Shown: positions 18,523 through 28,648, counted from the stretch's first letter. The stretch is 64,000 bases of DNA from Snodgrassella sp945267035 (GCF_026535915.1 NZ_JAFNPF010000004.1:1-64000), one strand, 5' to 3'. A program made the numbers and translations. The notes: generated by a model not told the origin, from the letters alone.

Positions 18523-19497
18523 ATGTCGGCTAATTTGCAGCTCACTTTGGCTCTTCCCGGCTTATTGTGGCCTCATCGGGAAATATCTTTGCCGGCATTT
18601 CATTTGTCCGCACTGGATAAACTGCGCCAATGGGGTAAATTTCACCCCCGACCGAGCAACAGAGAACATTTTTACCGCCAGTATCTCTGGCAAGGTTCAT
18701 GGTTGAAGTTAGCCCAAAGCCAGCTTGGTTTGCTTCAACACCAGCCCAGTATTATCGCAATCCCGACCAGTCAGCAAGCTGGTTTACATCACATTCACTG
18801 TCGCAGTGGTCGTGCCCTTGCTTTAACACAAGCGGAAGCGGAAAATTTTTGTCGAGTATTAAACGAATGGTTTGCACAGGAAAACTGGCTATTTCATGTC
18901 GTCCAACCAGATTTGTGGCTGTTAACCATGCCACAAGCTCTGCAATTTAACGCACCTTCTGTGTTGGAGCTGAACAATTTGCTGGATGACACAGTCAAAC
19001 CATCCGGTCGCGATGCGCCACGGCTACTTAAATACCAGACCGAATTACAAATGTTGTTATATCAACATCCACTTAATCAGACACGGTGTGCGAACGGTAA
19101 AATTCCTATTAATGCCATTTGGTTTGAGCCAGATATAATCGGAAACGCTGATGGACGTGAACTATACAGCAACTGTTCTTGGGCCAATGCAGCCAAGCCA
19201 TTTCCACCGGATTACGCGAGTTTGAGTGCCCAGATAAACACACAGAAATCAGTGGTGTTGTTTAGTGATGATTTCTGTCATGCTGCCATTCAAGCAGACA
19301 GCATTGCCTATCAGCATCTACTACAATATTGGGAACAACACTGGTGGCAACCATTAATGCACGCGCTAAAGTGTCGCCAAATCCAGCAATTGAACATTAG
19401 TACTGATGGCACCTTGGGAGGGGTACTGAGCGTACGCAAACCACTTATTTCTCCCTTTTGGCGCAATAAGGCCTCTTTTAACGGAATGATGCTATGA
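18523..19497 (+). CDS. RpfE/phosphoglycerate mutase-like regulatory protein
   Basis: This is a 324-residue protein resembling the RpfE-type family that sits next to recJ in many beta- and gammaproteobacteria (including the Xanthomonas rpf cluster). Family members are related to alkaline-phosphatase-like phosphoglycerate mutases but appear truncated; enzymatic activity is unproven. Visible features are the N-terminal LTLALPGLLWP, a mid-protein NAIWFEPDIIG segment, a SVVLFSDDF strand-acid motif and C-terminal LNISTDGTLGG. Its TGA overlaps the recJ ATG by four bases, so the two are translationally coupled. Confidence 0.75.
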   Translation: MSANLQLTLALPGLLWPHREISLPAFHLSALDKLRQWGKFHPRPSNREHFYRQYLWQGSWLKLAQSQLGLLQHQPSIIAIPTSQQAGLHHIHCRSGRALALTQAEAENFCRVLNEWFAQENWLFHVVQPDLWLLTMPQALQFNAPSVLELNNLLDDTVKPSGRDAPRLLKYQTELQMLLYQHPLNQTRCANGKIPINAIWFEPDIIGNADGRELYSNCSWANAAKPFPPDYASLSAQINTQKSVVLFSDDFCHAAIQADSIAYQHLLQYWEQHWWQPLMHALKCRQIQQLNISTDGTLGGVLSVRKPLISPFWRNKASFNGMML

Positions 19498-21194
19498 AAC
19501 CTGCCCGTATCGTTACCCGCCCAGTTGATGAGACTGCTCAACAGACTTTACTCGCCCAAGGCATTGAACCCCTGTTAGCCAAACTGTATGCTACCCGTTC
19601 TGTGCAAAATATTCAGGAAACAGAACTGAACTTAAGCACTTTATTGCCTTTTCATGATCTAAAAAATATTCAAGCCGCCTGTGAGCGTCTTGCCACAGCG
19701 ATTCGTGCCAAGGAAAAGATTCTGATTGTGGCCGATTATGATGCCGATGGAGCTACTGCCTGCGCTGTAGGCATTTTAGGCTTACGGGCAATGGGTGGTT
19801 ACGTTGATTTTTTGGTGCCGAATCGTTTTGAACACGGTTATGGACTGACGCCAGAAATTGCAGAGCTGGCCGCAGGTTGTGGCACCAAATTATTGCTGAC
19901 CGTGGATAACGGTACTGCCAGCTTGGCTGGTGTACAACATGCCCAGCAATTAGGAATGGACGTTTTAATTACTGACCATCATCTTCCTGGCGAAAAGCTG
20001 CCTGATTGCCTCATTGTCAATCCGAATCAACCTGAGGATCATTTTGCCAGTAAATCTCTGGCTGGTGTGGGCGTGATGTTTTACGTATTGATGGCATTGC
20101 GTCAGCATCTTCGCCATACCCATTGGTTTAGCCCAGAGCGACCTGAGCCCAATCTGGCTCAATGGCTGGATCTGGTTGCATTGGGTACCGTTGCTGATGT
20201 CGTAGCGCTGGATCACAATAATCGAATACTCGTCTCTCAGGGGCTCAAGCGCATTCGTGCTGGCAAAATGCAGCCTGGTGTCAGTGCTTTGTTCGCTATT
20301 GCCAAGCGCAAACCTGAACAGGCTCAAGCAATGGATTTAGGGTTTTGCATTGCTCCGCGTCTCAACGCAGCCGGTCGGCTAGATGACATGAGTTTGGGTA
20401 TTGCCTGCCTATTGTGTCGCGATCTGGAAGAAGCCAACGTACTGGCTGAACAGCTAGACGATCTTAATCAGGAGCGGCGGCAAATACAGCGCAGCATGCA
20501 GGAAGAAGCAACGATGCAATTGGCCCAGATCAACCCTACTGATCGCTATAGCATTGTTGCCTTTAACGAAAACTGGCATCAGGGCGTGGTTGGAATTGTT
20601 GCAGGTAGATTGCGGGAAAACTATCATCGTCCCAGTATTGTTTTTGCTCCTGCAGAAGATGGCATGTTACGCGGATCTGGCCGCTCTATCCCTGGTTTAC
20701 ACTTACGTGATGCATTGGATTTAGTCAGCAAACAGCAACCGCAACTGATGCAGAAATTCGGTGGGCATGCCATGGCCGCCGGATTAAGTCTTCCGCTGAC
20801 AAACCTACCCCTTTTCCAGCAGGCATTTGAACAAGTTTGCCAGCAGCTCATTGATCCTGAGGATCTGAACCATACCTATCAAACAGATGGAGCACTGGAG
20901 AGTCACCATCTAAATCTAAGTACTGCACAAATGCTGAGTACCTTGGTATGGGGGCAAAAATTCCCAGAACCCTCTTTTTGTAACGAATTTAAAGTCATTA
21001 ACCAATTCCCAGTTGGTACGGGGCATCGCAAAGCGATCCTGCGCTATCAGCAACATGAATGTGAAGCCATGTTTTTTCGCTGCAACACCCCCTTACCTGA
21101 ACAGATTCGTGCGGTTTACCGCTTAGTTGCAAATGAATGGCGGCAAAAATGGGAGCTACAACTGTATATTGATTATTGGGAAAATTGTATTTAA
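19494..21194 (+). CDS. recJ: Single-stranded-DNA-specific exonuclease RecJ
   Basis: RecJ degrades single-stranded DNA 5' to 3' in recombination, mismatch and base-excision repair. The 566-residue protein has the DHH-family motifs VADYDADGA (Asp81, Asp83), a TVDNGT block and TDHH (Asp161, His162, His163), followed by the DHHA1 domain (NENWHQGVVGIVAGRL, GSGRSIPG, KFGGHAMAAGLS) and an OB-like C-terminus. Length fits the family (about 565-577). It overlaps the upstream RpfE-like gene by four bases. The 195-base gap after it, before pilF, contains no clear terminator. Confidence 0.96.
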   Translation: MKPARIVTRPVDETAQQTLLAQGIEPLLAKLYATRSVQNIQETELNLSTLLPFHDLKNIQAACERLATAIRAKEKILIVADYDADGATACAVGILGLRAMGGYVDFLVPNRFEHGYGLTPEIAELAAGCGTKLLLTVDNGTASLAGVQHAQQLGMDVLITDHHLPGEKLPDCLIVNPNQPEDHFASKSLAGVGVMFYVLMALRQHLRHTHWFSPERPEPNLAQWLDLVALGTVADVVALDHNNRILVSQGLKRIRAGKMQPGVSALFAIAKRKPEQAQAMDLGFCIAPRLNAAGRLDDMSLGIACLLCRDLEEANVLAEQLDDLNQERRQIQRSMQEEATMQLAQINPTDRYSIVAFNENWHQGVVGIVAGRLRENYHRPSIVFAPAEDGMLRGSGRSIPGLHLRDALDLVSKQQPQLMQKFGGHAMAAGLSLPLTNLPLFQQAFEQVCQQLIDPEDLNHTYQTDGALESHHLNLSTAQMLSTLVWGQKFPEPSFCNEFKVINQFPVGTGHRKAILRYQQHECEAMFFRCNTPLPEQIRAVYRLVANEWRQKWELQLYIDYWENCI

Positions 21195-21389
21195 TGCTCT
21201 TTGCATGCTGTATAAATACAAAAATTCACTTATAATTGGCAAAAATAAACATTTTTATGGTACAAATACTCATTTTTGACGTATTGATTTGTAGCATAAT
21301 GTAAATATCGGACTCACCCGAGCAATACAGAAAGACTGTTTCAATAGTCAAAACCAGTCAACATAACAATAACATGGAAATTAGTTTGT

Positions 21390-23072
21390 ATGAGTGTTGG
21401 ATTAATTAGGGTTTTATACAAGCATCAGCTGATTGATGCTGAACAAGCAGAAAAACTACGCACTGAATTGGATCAGAAGCGCCCAGTTATTCCGGCATTG
21501 CTGCAAATGGGTCATCTTAATGCAGATAAACTGGCCTATTTTCTTTCCAATATATTTGGCATTCCTTATCTTGATCTGCAAAATTACAACGAAAGTTTGG
21601 TACCGGTTGACATCATTGATGTCAAAATAATGCAAACCCACTTTTGTATACCACTATTCAAACGTGGTAACCGGATGTTTTTGGCGGTTTCAGATCCCAC
21701 TACCATCCAACATTATCAGAAAATAGCAGCCGATGCAGGTTGCACCCTAGACCTGATCATCGTACGTGATGATCAATTGCGAAATTTACTCGAAAACATA
21801 TCCCATGAATCAGTTGACTTACTGGATGGAATCGATAGCATCTTTGACGGTACGCAAGATGTCGGTTCTGCTGCGATGTCTGCCGATGATGATGAAAGTG
21901 AAAATGGACCTGTAGCAAAATTCATATTTAAAGTGTTAGGTGATGCACTCAATTCTGGCGCATCCGATATCCACTTTGAATTTTATGAAGAGATGGCGCG
22001 AGTGCGTTTTCGCATAGATGGTCAGTTGCGCGAAGTGGTTCGCATGCCCTTAAACATTCGCAATCAAGTCTCTTCGCGCATTAAAGTCATGGCAAAGCTG
22101 GACATTTCTGAAAAACGCATACCGCAAGACGGGCGCATTCAGATTCAGTTTCGTAAAGGATCTAAGCCAATCGATTTTCGTGTCAGCACCTTACCTACAT
22201 TATTCGGTGAAAAAATAGTAATGCGTATTCTGAATTCAGATGCGGCAACACTGAATATCGACCAGCTGGGTTTCGAAGACTTCCAGAAAAAACTATTGCT
22301 GGAAGCCATCCATCGACCGTATGGGATGGTGTTGGTTACCGGTCCGACCGGTTCTGGTAAAACCGTCTCTCTGTATACTTGTCTGAATATACTGAATACC
22401 GAGAGTGCCAACATATCCACGGCAGAGGACCCTGCAGAAATTAATTTACCTGGTATTAACCAAGTTAATGTGAATGAAAAACAGGGGTTAACCTTTGCGG
22501 CAGCTTTGAAGTCATTTTTACGTCAGGATCCTGATATCATCATGGTGGGTGAGATCCGCGATTTGGAAACAGCCGATATTGCCATTAAAGCCGCTCAGAC
22601 CGGTCATATGGTATTTTCAACCCTGCACACCAACAATGCGCCTGCCACCCTGTCACGTATGTTGAACATGGGGGTAGCACCATTTAACATTGCCAGTTCA
22701 GTCAATCTGATTATGGCTCAGCGGCTGGTACGCCGGCTGTGTTCCTGCAAAGCTCCAGCTGAACGACCGCCGGAACAGGCATTAAAAAAAGCAGGGTTTT
22801 CAGATGAAGATTTGGCCAAGGACTGGATTTTCTACCGACCTGTAGGCTGTGACCGTTGTAAAGGTAAAGGTTATAAGGGGCGTGCCGGTGTCTATGAAAT
22901 CATGCCAATAAGCGAAGAATTACAACGCATCATCATGACCAATGGCAATGAAGTAGATATCAGTCATCAGGCATTAAAAGAAGGACTGGTTGATCTGCGC
23001 CATGCTGGCTTGCTGAAAGTGATGGCTGGCATCACCACCTTAGATGAGATTCTGGCCTCAACCAACGATTAA
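21390..23072 (+). CDS. pilF: Type IV pilus assembly ATPase PilF (PilB homologue)
   Basis: This cytoplasmic hexameric ATPase drives pilin polymerisation. The 560-residue protein has an N-terminal MshEN/GspE-N domain (residues 1-150), the GspE ATPase core with Walker A GPTGSGKT (318-325), the Asp box around EDPAE, Walker B-like PDIIMVGEIRD, His box TLHTN, and a tetracysteine zinc site (Cys451, Cys453, Cys487, Cys490). Neisseria nomenclature (PilF) is used because the downstream pilG-pilD order matches that family. pilG follows after 33 bases. Confidence 0.96.
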   Translation: MSVGLIRVLYKHQLIDAEQAEKLRTELDQKRPVIPALLQMGHLNADKLAYFLSNIFGIPYLDLQNYNESLVPVDIIDVKIMQTHFCIPLFKRGNRMFLAVSDPTTIQHYQKIAADAGCTLDLIIVRDDQLRNLLENISHESVDLLDGIDSIFDGTQDVGSAAMSADDDESENGPVAKFIFKVLGDALNSGASDIHFEFYEEMARVRFRIDGQLREVVRMPLNIRNQVSSRIKVMAKLDISEKRIPQDGRIQIQFRKGSKPIDFRVSTLPTLFGEKIVMRILNSDAATLNIDQLGFEDFQKKLLLEAIHRPYGMVLVTGPTGSGKTVSLYTCLNILNTESANISTAEDPAEINLPGINQVNVNEKQGLTFAAALKSFLRQDPDIIMVGEIRDLETADIAIKAAQTGHMVFSTLHTNNAPATLSRMLNMGVAPFNIASSVNLIMAQRLVRRLCSCKAPAERPPEQALKKAGFSDEDLAKDWIFYRPVGCDRCKGKGYKGRAGVYEIMPISEELQRIIMTNGNEVDISHQALKEGLVDLRHAGLLKVMAGITTLDEILASTND

Positions 23073-23105
23073 AAACCAATTCATTAATATCTGCGGAAAA
23101 GCATT

Positions 23106-24335
23106 ATGAGTAAAATAGTAGCAGTCAAAAGTAAAACTGCCAGTAGAAGCTTTAGTTTTGAAGGTAAAAACCTCAAAACCGAACAAATCGTACGTGGTGA
23201 AATTGTTGCCAAAAACGAAGCGGAAGCCCGAACCAAATTAGCCCGTCGCCAGATCAAAGTAATCGGCATTAGCAAAGTAAAAAGAACGCGGCAAAGAAAA
23301 ATTTCTCAAGCAGACATCACCGTTTTCACCCGCCAACTTTCCACCATGATGAAATCAGGCTTGCCCATGATGCAAGCGTTTGAGATTGCGGCAAAAGGGC
23401 ATTCCAACCCAAGTATGACGCAGATGTTGATGAGCATTCGTAATGAAGTTGAACAGGGGCATACCCTAGCTGATTCGTTTTCCAAATATCCAAAATATTT
23501 TGATCGATTTTATTGTAATTTGATACGTGCGGGCGAAACAGGGGGTGTTTTGGAATCCATTCTGGATAAGTTAGCCGTTTACAAAGAAAAAACCCAAAGC
23601 ATCAAGAAAAAAGTAAAAGGCGCATTAACTTATCCCGCCGCCGTAGTGGTGGTGGCCACAGCCTTAGTATTTGTCATGATGATGTATGTATTACCATCGT
23701 TTGCTAAAGTATTTGAAGGGATGGGGGTACCTCTACCCGGTCTGACCCAAGTGATGATGAACATATCCGACTTCTTTGTCGCTTATGGGATTTACATAAT
23801 CATTCTCCTGATTGGTGGCGCAATCGGTTTTTACAAATGGCACCAAAGATCACCTGAAGTACAACGACGTATGGATTATATGCTATTAAAAATGCCGATA
23901 TTTGGTTCCATCGTACGTAAAGCGGCGATTGCACGTTGGTCTCGCACTACCGCCACACTGTTTGCCGCCGGTGTGCCAATGGTTGAGGTGTTAGATTCAG
24001 TATCCGGCGCAACCGGCAATATACTTTATGAAGAAGGAACACAAAGTATCCGCTCTAAAGTGAATCAGGGTATATCTCTTACCTCTTCTATGCAGGCTAC
24101 GGAACTGTTTCCCAATATGGTAATTCAGATGACCATGATTGGTGAAGAATCTGGTTCTTTAGATGATATGCTGAATAAAGCTGCTGAATTTTATGAAGAA
24201 GATGTCGACACAGCGGTAGGGCAATTATCCTCATTAATGGAACCCATTATTATGATTGTACTGGGTCTGATCATTGGCGTCATACTAGTAGCGATGTATC
24301 TACCGCTATTCAACATCGGTGATGCTATTAGATAA
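23106..24335 (+). CDS. pilG: Type IV pilus inner-membrane platform protein PilG (PilC/GspF family)
   Basis: PilG forms the inner-membrane platform that couples the assembly ATPase to the growing pilus. The 409-residue protein has two GspF domains (about 75-195 and 275-395), with membrane segments near 175-200, 222-245 and 380-402. Conserved FTRQLSTMMKSGLPMMQAFE and MIGEESGSLDDML segments mark each domain. It lies 33 bases after pilF and is probably co-transcribed. pilD follows after a 176-base gap. Confidence 0.95.
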   Translation: MSKIVAVKSKTASRSFSFEGKNLKTEQIVRGEIVAKNEAEARTKLARRQIKVIGISKVKRTRQRKISQADITVFTRQLSTMMKSGLPMMQAFEIAAKGHSNPSMTQMLMSIRNEVEQGHTLADSFSKYPKYFDRFYCNLIRAGETGGVLESILDKLAVYKEKTQSIKKKVKGALTYPAAVVVVATALVFVMMMYVLPSFAKVFEGMGVPLPGLTQVMMNISDFFVAYGIYIIILLIGGAIGFYKWHQRSPEVQRRMDYMLLKMPIFGSIVRKAAIARWSRTTATLFAAGVPMVEVLDSVSGATGNILYEEGTQSIRSKVNQGISLTSSMQATELFPNMVIQMTMIGEESGSLDDMLNKAAEFYEEDVDTAVGQLSSLMEPIIMIVLGLIIGVILVAMYLPLFNIGDAIR

Positions 24336-24511
24336 AATGTGTAAAACAGCCGCTGGATTAATTCAAGATACCATTACCGCGGCTTGAATACCATCATTCT
24401 TACTAAGAACCGATTTTCTGAGCACACTGGCTCAGATTATCGGTGTTATTCATATTAGTGGTGATATTTTAATCATTATCTAATATCGATCATACTATAG
24501 GCTAAATCTTT

Positions 24512-25363
24512 ATGGTGTTTGAACCTTGGTTTTATATCTTTTCTGCATTAATCTTGGGATTAATAATTGGCAGTTTCCTTAATGTCGTCATTTATCGCCT
24601 TCCAATCATGATGGAACGTAACTGGCAGACAGAAGCACGCCAAGCTTTACAGTTGCCAGTTGAACCCCTTCCACGCTTCAATTTATGCTTTCCAGCATCT
24701 TCTTGCCCACATTGTCAGCACAAAATACGCGTGTGGCAAAATATCCCTCTGATCAGTTACCTGATATTACGTGGTCGCTGTGCGCAATGCTCCACAAAAA
24801 TTAGTCCACGTTATTTTTGTGTTGAACTGTTAACCGGTCTGGCTTATGCTGCGATCGTGTGGCGCTATGGCGTGACACCTGTGGCTTTAGGCGGACTGGT
24901 CTTGACCACCATGCTCATTGCTTTATGCTTCATTGATGCCGATACTCAGCTATTGCCTGATCAGCTTACCTTGCCATTGGTGTGGATGGGGTTATTATTT
25001 AACCTTTACAGCGGATTTATCACACCCGCTGCGGCAATCTGGGGCGCGGTATTGGGATATTTGAGTTTATGGTCCATATTCTGGTTATTCAAATTGCTAA
25101 CTGGTAAAGATGGCATGGGCTATGGTGACTTTAAACTACTGGCGGCACTCGGTGCCTGGATGGGTGCCTCTACCTTACCAGTGATTGTCCTGATCGCCGC
25201 TTTAGTCGGCATAATCGCGTCCATCATACTGAAGGTTGCCCGCAGTCAACCCATGGCTTTCGGACCTGCTTTGGTCATTGCCGGCTGGATCGTATGGATA
25301 GCTGACAGCGAGATCAATCTGATGATACAGTGGTGGTTACAACAATCTGGATTACAAGCATGA
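24512..25363 (+). CDS. pilD: Prepilin peptidase/N-methyltransferase PilD
   Basis: PilD cleaves the leader of type IV prepilins and methylates the new N-terminal Phe. The 283-residue polytopic protein has the cytoplasmic zinc loop (Cys65, Cys68, Cys90, Cys93), typical of bifunctional enzymes, and the two aspartyl-peptidase motifs: IDADTQLLPD (Asp142/Asp144) and GYGDFK (Asp206). About seven or eight membrane helices. Its TGA overlaps the coaE start (ATGA), the first of a chain of overlapping genes. Confidence 0.96.
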   Translation: MVFEPWFYIFSALILGLIIGSFLNVVIYRLPIMMERNWQTEARQALQLPVEPLPRFNLCFPASSCPHCQHKIRVWQNIPLISYLILRGRCAQCSTKISPRYFCVELLTGLAYAAIVWRYGVTPVALGGLVLTTMLIALCFIDADTQLLPDQLTLPLVWMGLLFNLYSGFITPAAAIWGAVLGYLSLWSIFWLFKLLTGKDGMGYGDFKLLAALGAWMGASTLPVIVLIAALVGIIASIILKVARSQPMAFGPALVIAGWIVWIADSEINLMIQWWLQQSGLQA

Positions 25364-25974
25364 CATTATGGGTAGGGTTAACGGGTAGCATCGGCAGTGG
25401 CAAATCGACTGTGGCGGCCTGTTTTGCCAGTTTAGGCGTACCTGCATTGAGTGCAGATGAAATGTCACACAAACTAACCGCACCCGATGGCGAAGCCTTA
25501 GATGAAATCCGGCAAAAATGTGGTAGTGACCTATTTTTAGCTGATGGTACGCTTGATCGACAACGCATGCGCGATTGGGTATTTGCCAATAATCAGCATC
25601 GGATTACCCTTGAAAGCATTCTGCATCCTTTAATCTGGCAAAAATTGCATCAAGCGCAACAAAAGATTGACAATACTGTACCTTATGGCATCATAGAAAT
25701 CCCGCTATTGGCAGAAAAACCTGAATTTCAGCAACTGGTTCAACGTATATTGATTATAGAAGCACCGCTTAACTTTCGAATCGAGCGGATTCAGCTGCGC
25801 AGTAGGCTGAATGAAGATTTAATTCGTACAATCATCGCTCAACAGGCTGACGACCACAAACGAAAATCCATTGCTGATGATATCATTATCAATGATGGCA
25901 ATTGGCAGCAGCTGAATCATCAAGTTATGCAACTGCACGGCATTTATACAGAATTAGCATCGGCCCAGTCATGA
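25360..25974 (+). CDS. coaE: Dephospho-CoA kinase
   Basis: CoaE phosphorylates dephospho-CoA in the last step of coenzyme A synthesis. The 204-residue protein has the P-loop GLTGSIGSGKS (residues 6-16), ALSADEMSH and the LSxR-like RIQLRSRL lid region. The ATG at 25360 overlaps the pilD stop by four bases; an earlier in-frame start at 25330 would overlap pilD by 34 bases and add a non-homologous stretch. The stop overlaps zapD by four bases. The pilD-coaE-zapD-yacG order is typical of beta- and gammaproteobacteria. Confidence 0.95.
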   Translation: MTLWVGLTGSIGSGKSTVAACFASLGVPALSADEMSHKLTAPDGEALDEIRQKCGSDLFLADGTLDRQRMRDWVFANNQHRITLESILHPLIWQKLHQAQQKIDNTVPYGIIEIPLLAEKPEFQQLVQRILIIEAPLNFRIERIQLRSRLNEDLIRTIIAQQADDHKRKSIADDIIINDGNWQQLNHQVMQLHGIYTELASAQS

Positions 25975-26732
25975 CAGAACTTATCCATTTCGAACATCCT
26001 CTTTCGGAACGAGTACGCAACTTTCTACGAATTGCACACTTGTTCAAACATTTTCATGAATTCAGTATCCGTACTGAGGCATGGGCACATCACTGTGCCT
26101 TGTTTTCGCTGTTCGAAATCATGGAAGCAGCAGCAAGAGCGGAATTGAAATTGGATATATTACAAGAACTAGAACGTCAAAAAAGTTTTGCTCGTCAACA
26201 AGGTGAGTCCGGAACAGCATTATTGGATAAGATTCAGACAGCCATGTCCAATCTGCAAAATGTCCAGCAAAAATTTGGGCAACATTTACGCGAAAACGAA
26301 TGGTTGATGGCGATTAAACAACGCATGTTGGTTCCCGGTGGCACCAGCCCATATGATTTACCTTCGTATTATTATTGGCAGCAAAAAAAACCTGCCGAAC
26401 GGGAACGGCAACTGCATGAATGGATTCAAAGTTTGTTGCCTACCTATGAAGCAATCAACTTATTATTAGATATTTTGCACCAAAACGGTCTATCGGTAGA
26501 GTGTACCGCCACAGCAGGCAGTTATCAGCATAACAGCTTAGGGCAAAACATACATTTGTTAAGCATTAACGTAGCGGCCAATGCCCAAGCATTGCCTGAA
26601 GTTTCCGCCAACAAATATTTTACCCATATTCGCTTTTTACATGCGTCCCAAGAGCAAGCTCGTGGTCCGGTATTGACTACTGATATTCCCTTTACGCTCA
26701 TTATGTATAGTTTTGACCCGGTAATTAAGTAA
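25971..26732 (+). CDS. zapD: Cell division protein ZapD
   Basis: ZapD bundles FtsZ protofilaments at the division site. The 253-residue protein begins IHFEHPLSERVRNFLRI, the ZapD hallmark, and retains QQNG-type and RPG-like segments through the beta-rich C-terminal half (LLSINVAANAQ). Length matches E. coli ZapD (247). The ATG at 25971 overlaps the coaE stop; the frame also extends back to 25902 but that would be buried in coaE. Its TAA overlaps the yacG ATG. Confidence 0.93.
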   Translation: MTELIHFEHPLSERVRNFLRIAHLFKHFHEFSIRTEAWAHHCALFSLFEIMEAAARAELKLDILQELERQKSFARQQGESGTALLDKIQTAMSNLQNVQQKFGQHLRENEWLMAIKQRMLVPGGTSPYDLPSYYYWQQKKPAERERQLHEWIQSLLPTYEAINLLLDILHQNGLSVECTATAGSYQHNSLGQNIHLLSINVAANAQALPEVSANKYFTHIRFLHASQEQARGPVLTTDIPFTLIMYSFDPVIK

Positions 26733-26929
26733 TGAATGAAAAAATGCGCACCGTCTTGTGCCCTCGTTGTGGTAAAAGTGTAGTCTGGTCTCAGGCTAAT
26801 ACTTTTCGTCCCTTCTGTTCAGAACGATGTAAAATGATTGATCTTGGCGCTTGGGCGGCTGAAGAATATAATCTTATTGCTGAAGAAGATCAGCCTTTAA
26901 GCGAAGAAACAAACTCAACACAGCATTAA
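26732..26929 (+). CDS. yacG: DNA gyrase inhibitor YacG
   Basis: YacG is a small zinc protein that binds GyrB and inhibits gyrase. The 65-residue protein has the four zinc ligands Cys10, Cys13, Cys29 and Cys33 (CPRC and CSERC) and the conserved MIDLGAWAAEEY. The start overlaps the zapD stop by one base. Acidic C-terminal tail as in other members. Confidence 0.95.
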   Translation: MNEKMRTVLCPRCGKSVVWSQANTFRPFCSERCKMIDLGAWAAEEYNLIAEEDQPLSEETNSTQH

Positions 26930-26972
26930 CCAAAAGGTTAAAGTGCTGCAATCCAATTTGTAGAAAATTTCA

Positions 26973-27890
26973 ATGACCACTCCTGCCCTTTTAATTGAAC
27001 AGGCTGTCAAAACCTATGCCAATGGGTTTACAGCACTGAAAGGCGTCAGCTTTAGCGTACAACCCGGGGAATTTTTTGGCTTACTCGGTCCAAATGGCGC
27101 TGGGAAGACCACTTTAATATCCGCCATGGCTGGATTAATCCGTTTAAGCTCCGGAAACATCACCATTTGCGGTCATGATGTCAAATGCGAAGCAACGACC
27201 ACGCGTCAACTCCTTGGCGTCGTGCCTCAGGAGCTTGTTTTTGACCCTTTTTTTACCGTACGTGAAGCAATGCGTTTTCAATCGGGCTATTTTGGCATTC
27301 GTAATAACGACGACTGGATCGATGAAATTATTGCCAATCTGGGTCTAACTGAAAAGGCCAACACCAATACTCGCAACCTTTCCGGTGGGATGAAAAGACG
27401 GGTGATGGTTGCGCTGGCCTTAGTTCATCGTCCTCCTGTCATCATATTGGATGAACCTACCGCCGGTGTTGATATCGAATTGCGGCAAAATTTATGGGAA
27501 TTTATTATCCGCCTAAATAAAGCAGGGCACACCATTATATTGACCACCCATTATCTGGAAGAAGCACAAATGCTGTGCAACCGCATCGCTATGCTGAAAC
27601 ATGGTGAAATTGTTGCTTTAGACAGCACCAAAAATCTTCTGGATAAGGAGTCTGACATCCAATTGGTGATGACCTTGGATCAGAATTTACCCTCAAATCT
27701 GCAACCTTATCTGGTGGAGCAAGACGGTTTCAGCTTCCAAATCAAGCTCTCCGATTACAACCAATTGCTGGGTGTTCTACAGCAACTGAAAGACCACAAC
27801 ATCAACCTGAAGAACTTGCACGTCATGGAAAACGATCTGGAAAATGTTTTTTTACGCCTGACCAGCGATCACATAAAAGGACAGGCATGA
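26973..27890 (+). CDS. ABC-2 type exporter ATP-binding protein (YadG-like)
   Basis: This is a 305-residue ABC ATPase with Walker A GPNGAGKTT (39-47), signature LSGGMKRR, Walker B VIILDEPTAGVD and the H-loop TTHYLEEA. A C-terminal extension of about 80 residues is typical of NodI/DrrA/YadG subunits. It overlaps the permease gene by four bases (27887-27890) and forms a two-gene export system whose substrate cannot be told. Confidence 0.9.
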   Translation: MTTPALLIEQAVKTYANGFTALKGVSFSVQPGEFFGLLGPNGAGKTTLISAMAGLIRLSSGNITICGHDVKCEATTTRQLLGVVPQELVFDPFFTVREAMRFQSGYFGIRNNDDWIDEIIANLGLTEKANTNTRNLSGGMKRRVMVALALVHRPPVIILDEPTAGVDIELRQNLWEFIIRLNKAGHTIILTTHYLEEAQMLCNRIAMLKHGEIVALDSTKNLLDKESDIQLVMTLDQNLPSNLQPYLVEQDGFSFQIKLSDYNQLLGVLQQLKDHNINLKNLHVMENDLENVFLRLTSDHIKGQA

Positions 27891-28648
27891 ATACCTTTGG
27901 TTGTTATACACTGTTCAAAAAAGAAGTACTGCGATTCTGGAAAGTTGGTTTTCAAACCTTGTCCGCCCCAATACTCACCGCACTACTTTATCAGCTGATA
28001 TTTGCTCAAGTCATGCAAGGACGTACCGATATACTGCCTGGGGTTAGCTATAACGCCTTTCTCATTCCGGGTCTGGCAATGATGTCTATGCTGCAAAATG
28101 CTTTTGCCAACGCTTCTTCTAGCTTGATTCAGTCTCGCATAACCGGCAATTTGATCTTCATATTATTGCCGCCATTGGGCACGGCTTCCATATTCTGTGC
28201 TTACGTTGGTGCAGCCATCATCCGTGGATTGATGGTCGGCATAGGGGTGATTGCCGTAACAGCTTTTTTTGGTCTTCCACTTCCCCATCACCTTGGCTGG
28301 ATTATCTTATTTGCCTTTTTGGGCTGTGCTGTCATGGGTATGTTTGGTCTGTTAGCTGGTATTGTGGCAGAAAAATTCGATCAACTGGCAGCATTCCAGA
28401 ATTTTTTAATTATGCCACTCACCTTTCTGTCAGGCGTATTTTACTCCATCAACAACCTCCCAACCTTTTGGCGCTCACTCAGCCACTTTAATCCCGTTTT
28501 TTACATGATTGATGGCTTTCGTTATGGTTTTTTTGGCCAGAGTGACTCTTCGCCATGGCTCGCATTGGCTGTAGTTGGTGGTTTTGCAATCACATTATGC
28601 ATATTGACTTGCAGCCTACTTAAATCGGGGTGGAAATTACGCAATTGA
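27887..28648 (+). CDS. ABC-2 type exporter permease (YadH-like)
   Basis: This is a 253-residue ABC-2 membrane subunit with six predicted helices (near 22-40, 55-75, 105-130, 138-165, 170-190 and 225-247) and the family segment FLIMPLTFLSGVFYSINNLP. It partners with the preceding ATPase (four-base overlap). Neighbouring ibaG and murA recall the mla-ibaG-murA order of E. coli, but the mla genes are not here; the exporter is YadGH-like instead. Confidence 0.9.
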   Translation: MNTFGCYTLFKKEVLRFWKVGFQTLSAPILTALLYQLIFAQVMQGRTDILPGVSYNAFLIPGLAMMSMLQNAFANASSSLIQSRITGNLIFILLPPLGTASIFCAYVGAAIIRGLMVGIGVIAVTAFFGLPLPHHLGWIILFAFLGCAVMGMFGLLAGIVAEKFDQLAAFQNFLIMPLTFLSGVFYSINNLPTFWRSLSHFNPVFYMIDGFRYGFFGQSDSSPWLALAVVGGFAITLCILTCSLLKSGWKLRN

